Assembly: GCA_900321525.1 (NCBI GenBank)
Contig: ONWL01000006.1
Coordinates: 1 to 18,055 of the forward strand
Length of the DNA: 18,055 nt
From: an uncultured Eubacteriales bacterium
GTDB lineage: Bacteria; Bacillota; Clostridia; Lachnospirales; Lachnospiraceae
Reading direction: 5' to 3'
A model generated the notes under the pieces. The model had not been told where the DNA came from. It made no database searches and worked only from the letters and a program-made list of their open reading frames with translations. Below, piece by piece: positions 1-7,362 of this stretch; positions within the stretch are counted from its first letter, which is position 1; each line of letters opens with the position of its first letter. The translations under genes were made by a program, and so were the position numbers.

Positions 1-473
1 CTGTCGCCGTCCCTGAGAGACTGAATATCGGTGTACTTCTCCAGTACCTCAACCGGCAGTGCCAGTCCCATATATCCCGCATACCGGAGAGAACGTCTTG
101 GATGTTTCTTCCGGTAATACAGCAGAGATGCCACGGACAGGATCGTGGTGGCAATAGCCACTACCTGAAAGACCACAAAAATATTTTTCACTTCAGCAAA
201 GTGTATGGTGGCCTCCTCACTCTGGGGCAGCGTTGGAAACTTCAACGCCCCTGTATAAAACATAGAATTATAGTCAATCAGCGCATCATAATTGGCTTTG
301 ATTTCCTCTGCGGGATAACCGGATGTTTCCGGAATATTCAGCCACTTCATATCCCAATCATACAGTGGACGAAAATTCAATACAAATACTACCGATAACG
401 ATATCATCGCAGCCAAAATAATCAATGCCATCAGTGCATTCCACAGACGGCTGGTTTTTCTGTCAATTCTCAT
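1..473 (-). CDS. Lit/DUF1461 (TIGR01906)-family integral membrane protein, 5' part only
   Basis: Partial gene: the reading frame enters on the minus strand at ATG 473-471 and runs off the left edge after 157 codons. A GGGAG ribosome binding site sits about 9 nt upstream of the ATG. The visible protein starts with a short basic stretch, then a hydrophobic segment at about residues 13-32, an extracytoplasmic region containing ETSGYPAEEI and NYDALIDYN, the motif HFAEVK with His91, and a second hydrophobic segment at about 97-117. This pattern (FRPLY, then NYDALIDYN, then HFxEVK) is what I recall of the TIGR01906/DUF1461 family. That family includes Lit, the lipoprotein intramolecular transacylase of low-GC Firmicutes, in which conserved histidines are catalytic. 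Family assignment is from memory of motifs; Lit activity is inference, because the C-terminal half is missing. It is transcribed divergently from the HAD gene. Confidence 0.75.
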   Translation of the reverse strand, partial: MRIDRKTSRLWNALMALIILAAMISLSVVFVLNFRPLYDWDMKWLNIPETSGYPAEEIKANYDALIDYNSMFYTGALKFPTLPQSEEATIHFAEVKNIFVVFQVVAIATTILSVASLLYYRKKHPRRSLRYAGYMGLALPVEVLEKYTDIQSLRDGD

Positions 474-626
474 GTGATCTTTCTCCCTTTTTTTCAGTGT
501 TTGCTCCCAGTGAGCTGCCCCGTTTCAAGATCTGTCCATCTCAGATACAGGAACAAACCGTTGGATGCATAAAATCGGTTCCCCATAATTGCAGAAGTGC
601 AGGAACACAAATTTTACTGTTTTTTC

Positions 627-655
627 ATTATACTGCATTCTGCACAAAAAGTCAA
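627..655 (-). promoter_or_regulatory. Promoter for the Lit-like gene
   Basis: On the minus strand TTGACT (655-650) and TATAAT (632-627) are separated by exactly 17 nt, close to the sigma-A consensus. It points at the gene starting at 473 and leaves a leader of roughly 145 nt in which I see no clear structure. Confidence 0.7.
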
Positions 656-765
656 AAAAATTCTCCCCGTTTATTTGCTTTTTGCGCAACCAATCCGCCC
701 CATTTTTTCCCTATGCTGCTGTCAAAATCCGCTGTAAATTTTCTATTTGATCGCTGCAAATTCAA

Positions 766-795
766 TTGTACAAATGCCATTCTCCATGTTATACT
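766..795 (+). promoter_or_regulatory. Promoter for the HAD hydrolase gene
   Basis: TTGTAC (766-771) and TATACT (790-795) are separated by 18 nt, about 95 nt upstream of the chosen ATG at 890. Together with the minus-strand promoter at 627-655 this explains most of the 416-nt divergent spacer 474-889. Nothing else was recognised there. Confidence 0.6.
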
Positions 796-889
796 CATTA
801 CATACCTGTCCCCCTGCTCCAGGCAGTGGTGAAATGTTTTGGATCCCCTGGGCAATTTCCTGTTTGGATCCCTCATGAAAGGAGTACCT

Positions 890-1618
890 ATGTCTAAACC
901 ATCCCTGATTTTATTTGACTTAGACGGCACCCTGCTCCCTCTGGATCAGGATGCGTTTCTGAAATTATACTTTTCCGCTCTGGCAAAAAAAGTAAGTCCC
1001 TACGGATACGAACCAGACAAGCTAGTGCATGCCCTTTGGAAAGGTGTGGGTGCCATGGTGGCAAATGACGGCACCATGACCAATGATGCCAGATTTTGGG
1101 AAACCTTTTCTGGTCTGTTAGATGAGAATATCCTCCATTATATGCCGGTTTTCGAGGATTTTTACCGCAATGAATTCCACATGGCAAAAGATGCCTCTGC
1201 CCCGGCACCATTAGCAAAAGATGTGATCGCTGCCGCAAAAGACACCGGCGCCAAAGTGGTACTTGCCACCAACCCCCTGTTTCCGGTTTGTGCCGTGGAA
1301 ACCAGACTGTCCTGGATCGATCTGACCATTGATGATTTCGACTATGTGACCACATATGAAACCAACCGATATTGCAAACCCAATCCGGCATACTACCGCG
1401 ATATTCTGACACATATCGGTACCACACCAGAGCAGACACTGATGATCGGCAATGACATCAATGAGGATATCCTGCCCACACAGAGTCTGGGCATCGCCTC
1501 CTTCCTGTTGACAGACTGTGTCATCTGGGAGAAAGACAAAGAATCTGTCATCCCCGGCGGGGTACCGGCAGGAAATTATGCAGAACTGTTGGAGTTTCTA
1601 AAAAAATACAACCAATAA
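890..1618 (+). CDS. HAD-superfamily hydrolase
   Basis: A 242-residue cytoplasmic phosphatase-type protein with all four HAD motifs: motif I FDLDGT with Asp10 (nucleophile) and Asp12, motif II VLATNP with Thr127, motif III Lys163 in CKPNP, and motif IV GNDINED with Asp189 and Asp193. A helical cap is inserted between motifs I and II (about residues 18-105), the type-I cap arrangement. The frame is open from 839, but ATG 890 is preferred because it has AAGGAG five nucleotides upstream and places the DLDGT motif ten residues from the N-terminus, as is usual. The substrate is unknown; such enzymes act on small phosphorylated metabolites. It is a single gene with its own promoter, and a stem-loop follows the stop. 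Confidence 0.9.
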   Translation: MSKPSLILFDLDGTLLPLDQDAFLKLYFSALAKKVSPYGYEPDKLVHALWKGVGAMVANDGTMTNDARFWETFSGLLDENILHYMPVFEDFYRNEFHMAKDASAPAPLAKDVIAAAKDTGAKVVLATNPLFPVCAVETRLSWIDLTIDDFDYVTTYETNRYCKPNPAYYRDILTHIGTTPEQTLMIGNDINEDILPTQSLGIASFLLTDCVIWEKDKESVIPGGVPAGNYAELLEFLKKYNQ

Positions 1619-1644
1619 TTTCAATTATAACCTGGCTGATCTCA

Positions 1645-1671
1645 CAGGAGGTAATTTGGGATTGCCTCCTG
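1645..1671 (+). terminator. Stem-loop after the HAD gene, possible terminator
   Basis: CAGGAGGTAAT (1645-1655) pairs with ATTGCCTCCTG (1661-1671), an 11-bp stem with one G-T pair and a 5-nt loop, beginning 27 nt after the stop codon. No run of T follows, so termination here is plausible but not typical. Confidence 0.4.
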
Positions 1672-1714
1672 GTGATTCTGTCAACCTCACTATAAAACTT
1701 TCTTCATTTCCGTC

Positions 1715-1743
1715 TTGCTTTTCTATCATCTTTGCGGTATAAT
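1715..1743 (+). promoter_or_regulatory. Promoter of the tRNA-Gly gene
   Basis: TTGCTT (1715-1720) and TATAAT (1738-1743) are separated by 17 nt. The mature tRNA 5' end at 1755 lies 12 nt beyond the -10 box, so transcription starts only a few bases upstream of the tRNA. Confidence 0.75.
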
Positions 1744-1754
1744 AAAATCACTTT

Positions 1755-1825
1755 GCAGGTATAGTTCATCGGTAGAATGCTAGCTTCCCAAGCTGGAGAG
1801 ACGGGTTCGATTCCCGCTACCTGCT
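1755..1825 (+). tRNA. tRNA-Gly (anticodon CCC)
   Basis: The cloverleaf is complete. The acceptor stem GCAGGTA (1755-1761) pairs with TACCTGC (1818-1824). The anticodon stem CTAGC/GCTGG flanks the loop TTCCCAA with anticodon CCC, which reads GGG glycine codons. The T-arm is ACGGG-TTCGATT-CCCGC, with an A-C mismatch at its outermost pair. Discriminator base 1825 is T, as in bacterial glycine tRNAs. The 3' CCA is not encoded; TTC follows. The gene stands alone with its own promoter and is followed five bases later by a perfect 30-bp inverted repeat. Confidence 0.95.
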
Positions 1826-1829
1826 TCTT

Positions 1830-1896
1830 TTTATGCAAACAGACCACTTGCAACAATTCAAATATAGAATTGTTGCAAGTGGTCTGTTTGCATAAA
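1830..1896. repeat. Perfect 30-bp inverted repeat directly after tRNA-Gly
   Basis: The left arm 1830-1859 is the exact reverse complement of the right arm 1867-1896, with a 7-nt AT-only loop (AAATATA, 1860-1866). All 30 pairs match. As RNA this is a very stable hairpin; as DNA it could extrude a cruciform. It lacks the GC-rich short stem and T-tract of an ordinary terminator, although it may still end tRNA transcription. The sequence does not recur in the window. Confidence 0.9.
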
Positions 1897-2002
1897 CCCT
1901 CTCCAGTCCCATATACAGAAACAAAAAGCATTGTCCTATGCCCATGGCGTTTCAAAATACAGGTTCTGCGCCCCATCATACCATAACCATACTCAATTCC
2001 AA

Positions 2003-2034
2003 GAAAAAAGAGAGCCAAATTTCTCCGGCTCTCT
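2003..2034 (-). terminator. Rho-independent terminator of the nifS-nifU operon
   Basis: On the minus strand AGAGAGCC (2034-2027) pairs with GGCTCTCT (2016-2009) around a 10-nt loop, followed at once by a T-rich run (2009-2003). It lies 9 nt beyond the nifU stop codon and is a textbook intrinsic terminator. Confidence 0.85.
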
Positions 2035-2042
2035 CCAATATC

Positions 2043-2489
2043 TTATGCTTCCTCCAATTCTTCTTCCCCTTCGCTGATATCATCCTTAGGTGGATTCAGA
2101 CCTTCGATGGTAATATGTTCCTTCTGTGCATAATCCCATAATGCTGCGTGAATGGCTTCCTCTGCCAACAGCGAGCAGTGCACCTTTACAGGCGGCAGCC
2201 CGTCTAAAGCTTCCATCACCGCTTTATTGGTCACCTGCAATGCCTCATTGATGTTCTTTCCTACGACCAGCTCAGTAGCCATACTACTAGTAGCAACAGC
2301 TGCACCGCAACCAAATGTCTTGAACTTACAGTCCCTGATGATATGGGTCTCCGGGTCAATATCCAGAAAGATACGCATAATATCACCACACTTGGCATTG
2401 CCTACTGTACCCACACCGCTGGCATTTTCGATTTCTCCCATATTTCTCGGATTCATAAAATGATCCATAACTTTCTTGCTATATTCCAT
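2043..2489 (-). CDS. nifU: NifU/IscU-type Fe-S cluster assembly scaffold
   Basis: A 148-residue scaffold on which the neighbouring cysteine desulfurase helps build Fe-S clusters before transfer to target proteins in the cytoplasm. The three ligand cysteines are present: Cys34 in NAKCGD (with Asp36), Cys61 in TFGCGAA and Cys105 in KVHCSLLAEEAI. The protein covers only the IscU-like N-domain, without the ferredoxin-like and Nfu domains of Azotobacter NifU, and ends in an unusually acidic tail (about residues 136-148). The start at ATG 2489 gives the standard N-terminus MEYSKKVMDHFMNP; the frame is open further upstream, but those residues do not resemble the family. It is the second gene of a nifS-nifU operon, 100 nt after nifS. 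In this window it probably serves the sulfite reductase with its several clusters, as well as general needs. Confidence 0.95.
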   Translation of the reverse strand: MEYSKKVMDHFMNPRNMGEIENASGVGTVGNAKCGDIMRIFLDIDPETHIIRDCKFKTFGCGAAVATSSMATELVVGKNINEALQVTNKAVMEALDGLPPVKVHCSLLAEEAIHAALWDYAQKEHITIEGLNPPKDDISEGEEELEEA

Positions 2490-2589
2490 AACTGTTCTTC
2501 TTCCTTTCTTCTGCCAATCGATTTCTATTACCTGATTTTGTATGTTTGTCCACAAACAGCTTTACAGTCTGCAAAATCAACATCGTTGT

Positions 2590-3777
2590 TTACTGATTCT
2601 CTTTGATGAAATCTGCATACAACGGTGACATCTCACGCAGACGTACCACGATCTTCTTCAGCTCGTCCACTACGAAATCAATCTGCTCCTTTGTGATTTC
2701 CTCAGAAAGTGTCAGTCTGAGAGAACCATGGGCAATCTCATGAGGCAGACCGATGGCAAGCAGTACATGAGACGGGTCTAAGGAGCCGGATGTACATGCA
2801 GAACCACTGGATGCGCAGATTCCCTGCATATCCAGCAGGATCAGCAGAGACTCACCCTCGATGAACTGGAAGCTGAAATTGGCATTGTTGGTAAGGCGCT
2901 GTTCTGGATGCCCATTGTACTTCACATGAGGAATCTCTGTCAGCACACGCTGTACCAGATGATCCCGCAGTGTCTTCTCATAGGTCATGGTTTCCTCTAA
3001 CTTTGCTGCCGCCAGCTCTGCTGCCTTGCCCATTCCTACGATACCCGGTACATTGTGGGTACCAGCCCGGCGCTTCCGCTCCTGAGAACCGCCGTGGACA
3101 AATGCCCCCAGTCGGATACCGTTGCGCAGATACAGGAAACCGATGCCCTTTGGTCCCCCAAATTTATGTCCGCTGGCAGAAAGCATATCAATATTCAGTT
3201 CCTGCACATTGATTGGCACATGGGCAAATGCCTGTACCGCATCCGTATGGAACAGTACCCCATGCTTCTTTGCAATGGCACCGATCTCTCCAATCGGCTC
3301 AATGGTACCAATCTCATTGTTTGCAAACATAATGCTGATCAGGATGGTATCCGGACGGATGGCAGCCTCTACACTTGCAGGATCTACCAGACCATACTCG
3401 TCCACATCCAGATAGGTCACCTCATATCCCTGCTTCTCCAAATATTCGCAGGTGTGCAGGATGGCATGGTGCTCCAGTTTACTGGTGATGATGTGACGAC
3501 CCTTAGAAGCATATGCCTCTGCTGTGGCAATCAGCGCCCAGTTATCAGACTCACTGCCGCCGCCTGTAAAATAAATTTCATTGCTGCTCTTAGCGCCTAA
3601 AATACCAGCTATAATATCACGGCTATGTTCTACCGCACTCTTTGCCTTGCCTGCAAAATCATACACGCTGGATGGATTGCTGTATATTTCTGTAAAATAA
3701 GGAAGCATTGCCTCTACAACTTCAGGACGTGTCTTTGTAGTTGCTGCGTTATCTAAATAAATCAACTGTTTTTCCAT
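2590..3777 (-). CDS. nifS: Cysteine desulfurase, NifS/IscS group I
   Basis: A 395-residue PLP enzyme that converts cysteine to alanine and a protein persulfide for Fe-S assembly on NifU. Landmarks: LDNAATT at residues 8-14, His103 in EHHAI, Asp179 in HTDAVQ (PLP ring nitrogen), Lys205 in SGHKFGG (Schiff base), and the catalytic cysteine Cys328 in SSGSACTSG. The length and the long loop around the active cysteine are those of group I desulfurases. ATG 3777 is preferred over the in-frame ATGs upstream because the sequence between them contains the GGAGGA ribosome binding site. It is first in its operon, behind a promoter overlapping an Rrf2-like palindrome. The persulfide could also feed the TusA-like protein of the homocysteine cluster (inference). 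Confidence 0.97.
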   Translation of the reverse strand: MEKQLIYLDNAATTKTRPEVVEAMLPYFTEIYSNPSSVYDFAGKAKSAVEHSRDIIAGILGAKSSNEIYFTGGGSESDNWALIATAEAYASKGRHIITSKLEHHAILHTCEYLEKQGYEVTYLDVDEYGLVDPASVEAAIRPDTILISIMFANNEIGTIEPIGEIGAIAKKHGVLFHTDAVQAFAHVPINVQELNIDMLSASGHKFGGPKGIGFLYLRNGIRLGAFVHGGSQERKRRAGTHNVPGIVGMGKAAELAAAKLEETMTYEKTLRDHLVQRVLTEIPHVKYNGHPEQRLTNNANFSFQFIEGESLLILLDMQGICASSGSACTSGSLDPSHVLLAIGLPHEIAHGSLRLTLSEEITKEQIDFVVDELKKIVVRLREMSPLYADFIKENQ

Positions 3778-3864
3778 GTGATCTGATTCCTCCATTTCTA
3801 ATCGGTTATATTTCCGACCGACCTGCTTCATTGACAGATTTCTGATCCATCATCCATCTTTTTT

Positions 3865-3887
3865 ATTCCTAGTCGTTTACTAGGATT
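3865..3887 (-). promoter_or_regulatory. Palindromic operator at the nifS promoter, Rrf2 (IscR/CymR-like) type
   Basis: On the minus strand CCTAGT and ACTAGG flank AAACG, and the symmetry extends outward so that 8 of 9 bases per arm match. It begins in the -10 box (3885-3890) and covers the start of transcription, an ideal position for a repressor. Sites with CCTA/TAGG half-sites are typical of Rrf2-family Fe-S or sulfur regulators. No Rrf2 gene is present in this window. The regulator's identity is inference. Confidence 0.6.
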
Positions 3888-3912
3888 ATAACACAACTTC
3901 CAGAATTGTCAA
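3885..3912 (-). promoter_or_regulatory. Promoter of nifS-nifU
   Basis: TTGACA (3912-3907) and TATAAT (3890-3885) on the minus strand, with a 16-nt spacer. Both hexamers are perfect consensus. The leader to the nifS ATG is about 100 nt. Confidence 0.85.
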
Positions 3913-3962
3913 TCCCTGTTGCAATGATATATTTTTCGGATAATCTGTTTTCAAAATATAGA

Positions 3963-3991
3963 TTGACGAACGGATTCTCTTTCGTTACAAT
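3963..3991 (+). promoter_or_regulatory. Promoter of the ABC permease-ATPase operon
   Basis: TTGACG (3963-3968) and TACAAT (3986-3991) are separated by 17 nt, about 70 nt upstream of the permease ATG, divergent from the nifS promoter. Confidence 0.7.
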
Positions 3992-4006
3992 AAATCATAT
4001 CCCTAT

Positions 4007-4023
4007 GATTCCTATCAGGAATC
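4007..4023 (+). promoter_or_regulatory. Inverted repeat in the permease leader, candidate operator
   Basis: GATTCCT (4007-4013) and AGGAATC (4017-4023) are perfect inverted 7-mers around ATC. The site lies about 10-25 nt downstream of the predicted transcription start, where a repressor would block elongation. It contains CCTATCA, a heptamer also found in the palindrome downstream of the metY promoter (12939-12945). The regulator is unknown. Confidence 0.45.
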
Positions 4024-4063
4024 TATATTTTTTGCAAATTATGAGGAACGGAGTGATCCACCT

Positions 4064-5065
4064 ATGAATCTACATCAGAAACCTTTGATCATTTTATTTC
4101 TGGTCATCCTGCTGCTTGGCAACACTCTGGCAGGCATTCTCTTTGGCAGTGTGCCTCTTGCCTTTCGAGACATCCTGAGATGCCTCAGCGGACAGGATAC
4201 CACTTCCACTGCTTCTATCCTAATTACCACAGTACGAATCCCAAGGGTGCTTGGAGGATGTCTGGCAGGCATCGGTCTGGCTTCTGCCGGTGTGATCCTG
4301 CAAAATGTCATGAACAATTCACTGGCAAGTCCCAATACCATTGGTGTGAATTCAGGAGCAGGGTTTGCAGTGATGCTGGCAATGTTATTATTTCCCAATC
4401 AGCCCTCTGCCATTCCTGCATCTGCTTTTACCGGTGCACTGTTGACCACGCTGACCATTTTCCTGCTGTCCAGACTGGCAGACAGTTCCCGTACTACCAT
4501 TGTACTGGCTGGTATTACGGTATCCAGCTTTCTCACTGCCGGAATCAATGCCATCAAATTATTGGATACCAATATTTCCATTAACCTGACTTCTTTTTTG
4601 ATGGGTTCTCTTTCCGGACTGACACTCAGCAAACTGATGCTTCCAGCGGGACTGATCATAGGCGCATTTTTGCTGTCTCTGGTTCTGGTACGGCCTTTGA
4701 ACCTATTGGGACTGGGAGATGAGATTGCCGGTTCTCTGGGACTTCCCATGTCTCAGACGCGTTTTGTCCTGCTTGTGCTGTCCAGTATACTGGCTGGCTG
4801 TGTGGTCTGCTATGCCGGTCTGCTCAGCTTCGTGGGACTGGTGGTGCCTCACATTTGCAGACGGCTCTTTGGCAATGACGCCAGATTTTTGCTGCCTTGC
4901 AGTGCCTTGCTAGGGGGGAGTTTCGTGCTGTTTTGTGATTTGCTTGGACGGGTATTGTTTGCTCCCTTTGAACTGCCTGCCGGGATTCTCATGTCCTTTA
5001 TCGGCGGCCCATTTTTTCTGTATCTGCTGTTGAAAAAGAAAGGAGGACGCAGAGTTTATGCTTGA
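4064..5065 (+). CDS. FecCD-family ABC transporter permease
   Basis: A 333-residue polytopic membrane protein of the BtuC/FecCD/FhuB type, which imports siderophores, haem, cobalamin and related chelates. It is hydrophobic throughout, with roughly nine or more membrane segments. It carries family signatures: the RIPRVLGG region near residue 60, GLASAGVILQ followed by NNSLASPNTIGVNSGAG, and near the C-terminus GLVVPHICRRLFG (the coupling-helix region that contacts the ATPase) and LPAGILMSFIGGPFFLYLL. The start ATG has GGAG about 10 nt upstream. It overlaps the ATPase gene by 8 nt, so the two are co-translated. A single permease gene implies a homodimer. The partner binding protein is probably the lipoprotein at 7611-8654, on the opposite strand beyond cysG. 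The substrate cannot be read from sequence. Confidence 0.92.
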   Translation: MNLHQKPLIILFLVILLLGNTLAGILFGSVPLAFRDILRCLSGQDTTSTASILITTVRIPRVLGGCLAGIGLASAGVILQNVMNNSLASPNTIGVNSGAGFAVMLAMLLFPNQPSAIPASAFTGALLTTLTIFLLSRLADSSRTTIVLAGITVSSFLTAGINAIKLLDTNISINLTSFLMGSLSGLTLSKLMLPAGLIIGAFLLSLVLVRPLNLLGLGDEIAGSLGLPMSQTRFVLLVLSSILAGCVVCYAGLLSFVGLVVPHICRRLFGNDARFLLPCSALLGGSFVLFCDLLGRVLFAPFELPAGILMSFIGGPFFLYLLLKKKGGRRVYA

Positions 5066-5816
5066 GTTTCGTCACGTATCCGTATCCAGTCAGCATACCC
5101 CGATTTTAGAGGACATTTCTGTATCCTTTCCAAAGGGTGCCATTACCTCTGTCATCGGACCAAACGGATGCGGCAAAACCACCCTGCTCCAATGTCTCAA
5201 TGGTTGTTCTAAGGTGACTTCCGGCAGCATTTTGCTGGATGATACAGATTTTCTGGCTCTTTCCCCTGCCAAACGCGCCACACGGCTCTCTTTTTTGCCA
5301 CAGGTGCGCACCATCATTCCCACTCTGCCGGTGCAGACACTGGTGGAACACGGCCGTTTTCCCCACCTGGGCTTTGCCAGACGGAAGTCTCCGGAAGATG
5401 TGCAAATCATCCGGCAGGCCATGGAGTTTACCCATATCACCAAGTATGCTAGACAGTCCACAGATACCTTATCCGGCGGTATCCGCCAGCGTGCCTTCTT
5501 TGCTATGACACTGGCACAGGATTGTGATTACATCGTGCTGGATGAGCCTACCACCTATCTGGATTTGGCAGGACAGCGTGATTTTCTATCCATGTTCCGT
5601 CTGTTAAAAGAACAGGGGCGTACCGTCATTCTGGTGCTCCATGATCTAAATCAGGCTCTGCGGATTTCCGACCACCTGATCGTCATGTCAGAACGAAAAA
5701 TAGCTGCCACAGGCACTCCGGCAGAGTGTCTGCAACAGCATATCATAGAAGAAGTCTTTCATACCCGTTGTAAGCAGTTTCAGGATGAAGAGGGTTCTTA
5801 TTTCTTTTTTGAGTAG
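5058..5816 (+). CDS. FecE/FepC-type ABC transporter ATP-binding protein
   Basis: A 252-residue ATPase that powers the permease encoded just before it. Motifs: Walker A GPNGCGKT (34-41), Q-loop Gln82, ABC signature LSGGI (138-142), Walker B IVLDEP with Asp162 and Glu163, D-loop YLD, and His195 in the switch LVLHDLNQ. The middle region (VEHGRFPHLG) is typical of ATPases of iron-chelate and cobalamin importers. An AGGAGG ribosome binding site lies inside the end of the permease gene. It is convergent with cysG, with 78 nt between the stop codons. That spacer holds a short stem (5825-5829 with 5835-5839, followed by ATTTT) and an overlapping longer imperfect hairpin (5833-5881). Confidence 0.95.
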   Translation: MLEFRHVSVSSQHTPILEDISVSFPKGAITSVIGPNGCGKTTLLQCLNGCSKVTSGSILLDDTDFLALSPAKRATRLSFLPQVRTIIPTLPVQTLVEHGRFPHLGFARRKSPEDVQIIRQAMEFTHITKYARQSTDTLSGGIRQRAFFAMTLAQDCDYIVLDEPTTYLDLAGQRDFLSMFRLLKEQGRTVILVLHDLNQALRISDHLIVMSERKIAATGTPAECLQQHIIEEVFHTRCKQFQDEEGSYFFFE

Positions 5817-5824
5817 GATACTGA

Positions 5825-5881
5825 CCTGGGTCATCCAGGATTTTACCAAACAAATCCTTTGGGAAATCATGGTAGCTGGAT
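5825..5881. terminator. Possible bidirectional terminator between convergent genes
   Basis: CCTGG (5825-5829) pairs with CCAGG (5835-5839), followed by ATTTT. Alternatively ATCCAG (5833-5838) pairs with CTGGAT (5876-5881), with TACCA/TGGTA (5844-5848 and 5870-5874) inside. Both forms are weak, but the position between two convergent stop codons supports a terminating role. Confidence 0.35.
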
Positions 5882-5894
5882 CATTACATGGGAT

Positions 5895-7334
5895 TCAGGG
5901 ATTTAATCCAAGCCCGGCGGTTTCTCCTACTACAATGACTGCCGGCGTCTGGATGCCGTATACCGCTGTTTTCTCCACAATATCCTGTAACACCCCCACT
6001 ACTGCTTCCACCTTTCCATCTGCATGGACGTGCACCACAGCGGCAGGCGTACGAGGAGATGCACCGCCCGCCTCCAATCGACGAACAATCTGCTCCAGAT
6101 GGGACAGCCCCATCAAAAATATGTACGTACCTTCCAGCTTGGCAAGCCCTTCCAGGTTCACATCCAATTGGTCTCCCTCACCAGCGGTGTGACCGGTTAC
6201 CACATGAAAGCTCTTTGCCACACCTCTGTGTGTCACAGGAATGCCGGCGGCTGAAGGAGCCGCTACCGCAGAAGTGACACCCGGTACCACTTCTACCGGA
6301 ATCTTTGCCTGCTGCAATGCCAGCACCTCTTCTCCTCCCCTGCCAAACACATAAGGATCACCGCCTTTTAACCGCACTACTCTCTTTCCTGTGACACCAT
6401 AGTCAATGAGCAGCTGATTGATTGCCTCCTGAGACAAGCTGTGCCTGCCCTTTCGCTTTCCCACGTAAATTCGTTCACAGCTTTCGGATGTATGTTCCAG
6501 CAGACGTTCATCTACCAGATCATCATACAACAACACCTCTGCCCGGCGTACTGCCTGCAATCCTCTGAGGGTGATCAGATCATAACTGCCACAACCTGCA
6601 CCAACCAGTGTAACCCCTGGTTTATGGACACTTTGCCATGTGAGAAGATGATCTTGTGTTTCCTGCTTTACGTGATCTTCCTCACATTTCTGTATCCTCT
6701 GTGAAAATCTACTGGAATCTTTCCGTGAATACTGTGCCAGCAGTGTCTCCGTATCTTCCTGACCGAAGATTCTGCCTTCTTCTAAGCAGACAGATGCAAT
6801 ATCTTTTAAAAAAGCAGCTCTGTCCTTTCCATTTGTAATGTGCTGTTTGGCAGGCTCACGGAGGCTGGCCAGATAGTCCAGAATCCGGTCAATTTCCGCA
6901 GGCAGTCCGGCTGCAATCCGACTGCGCAGCAAAGCGGCTGTCTGGGGACTGCCACCTGCGGTGGATATCCCAATGGTCAGCTTTCCCGCCTGGATCAGTG
7001 CCGGAAACAAGAAAGTACAATTGGTCAGATTGTCCACCGCATTCACCGGAATCTGCTTTTCCTGACAAATCCGGCTGATATGGGCATTCAACGCCTCATC
7101 CTTGGTGGCCGCAATGACAAACATGGCCCCCTCTATATCCGCATCCTGAAATGCCCGTTTCACACAAGTGAGTCCCTCTTTCGCCAGAAGCTCCGGCAAG
7201 ATATCCGGCGCAATCACCGTTAACTCCGGCTCAAACGGCAACAGCTTCTCCACCTTATGCAGCGCCATCTGACCACCGCCTGCTATCACACCCTTTTGTC
7301 CCTTTATCTCCATAAAAAACGGAAAATATGCCAT
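5895..7334 (-). CDS. cysG: Siroheme synthase CysG-like: precorrin-2 dehydrogenase / uroporphyrinogen-III C-methyltransferase
   Basis: A 479-residue fusion that makes siroheme from uroporphyrinogen III. The N-terminal half (1-200) is the NAD-dependent precorrin-2 dehydrogenase/ferrochelatase: GGG at 19-21, Asp101 in VNAVDN (position of the catalytic Asp of E. coli CysG), and Ser129 in STAGGSP (position of the regulatory phosphoserine). After a linker (200-237) comes the SAM-dependent methyltransferase: VGAGCG 244-249, LKGGDPYVFGRGGEE 322-336 and PGVTSA 351-356. Domain order is as in enterobacterial CysG. The longer frame to 7415 is rejected, since its extra residues come partly from the repeat element; ATG 7334 follows a run of seven G that must serve as ribosome binding site. 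Siroheme is the cofactor of the sulfite reductase at 10695-11561, which explains the location. No promoter was seen; transcription may pass through the repeat element. Confidence 0.93.
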   Translation of the reverse strand: MAYFPFFMEIKGQKGVIAGGGQMALHKVEKLLPFEPELTVIAPDILPELLAKEGLTCVKRAFQDADIEGAMFVIAATKDEALNAHISRICQEKQIPVNAVDNLTNCTFLFPALIQAGKLTIGISTAGGSPQTAALLRSRIAAGLPAEIDRILDYLASLREPAKQHITNGKDRAAFLKDIASVCLEEGRIFGQEDTETLLAQYSRKDSSRFSQRIQKCEEDHVKQETQDHLLTWQSVHKPGVTLVGAGCGSYDLITLRGLQAVRRAEVLLYDDLVDERLLEHTSESCERIYVGKRKGRHSLSQEAINQLLIDYGVTGKRVVRLKGGDPYVFGRGGEEVLALQQAKIPVEVVPGVTSAVAAPSAAGIPVTHRGVAKSFHVVTGHTAGEGDQLDVNLEGLAKLEGTYIFLMGLSHLEQIVRRLEAGGASPRTPAAVVHVHADGKVEAVVGVLQDIVEKTAVYGIQTPAVIVVGETAGLGLNP

Positions 7335-7362
7335 GTCCCCCCCAATCTTCCTTCTGTAAATC

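Noticed and set aside
102..832. Plus-strand frames opposite and after the Lit-like gene
   Set aside because: They have no ribosome binding sites, show unlikely protein composition, and lie antisense to or between well-supported promoters and genes.
2490..2589. Small open frame between nifS and nifU (minus strand, starting MLILQTVK)
   Set aside because: About 33 codons, no ribosome binding site of its own, overlaps the nifU start region, and no recognisable similarity.
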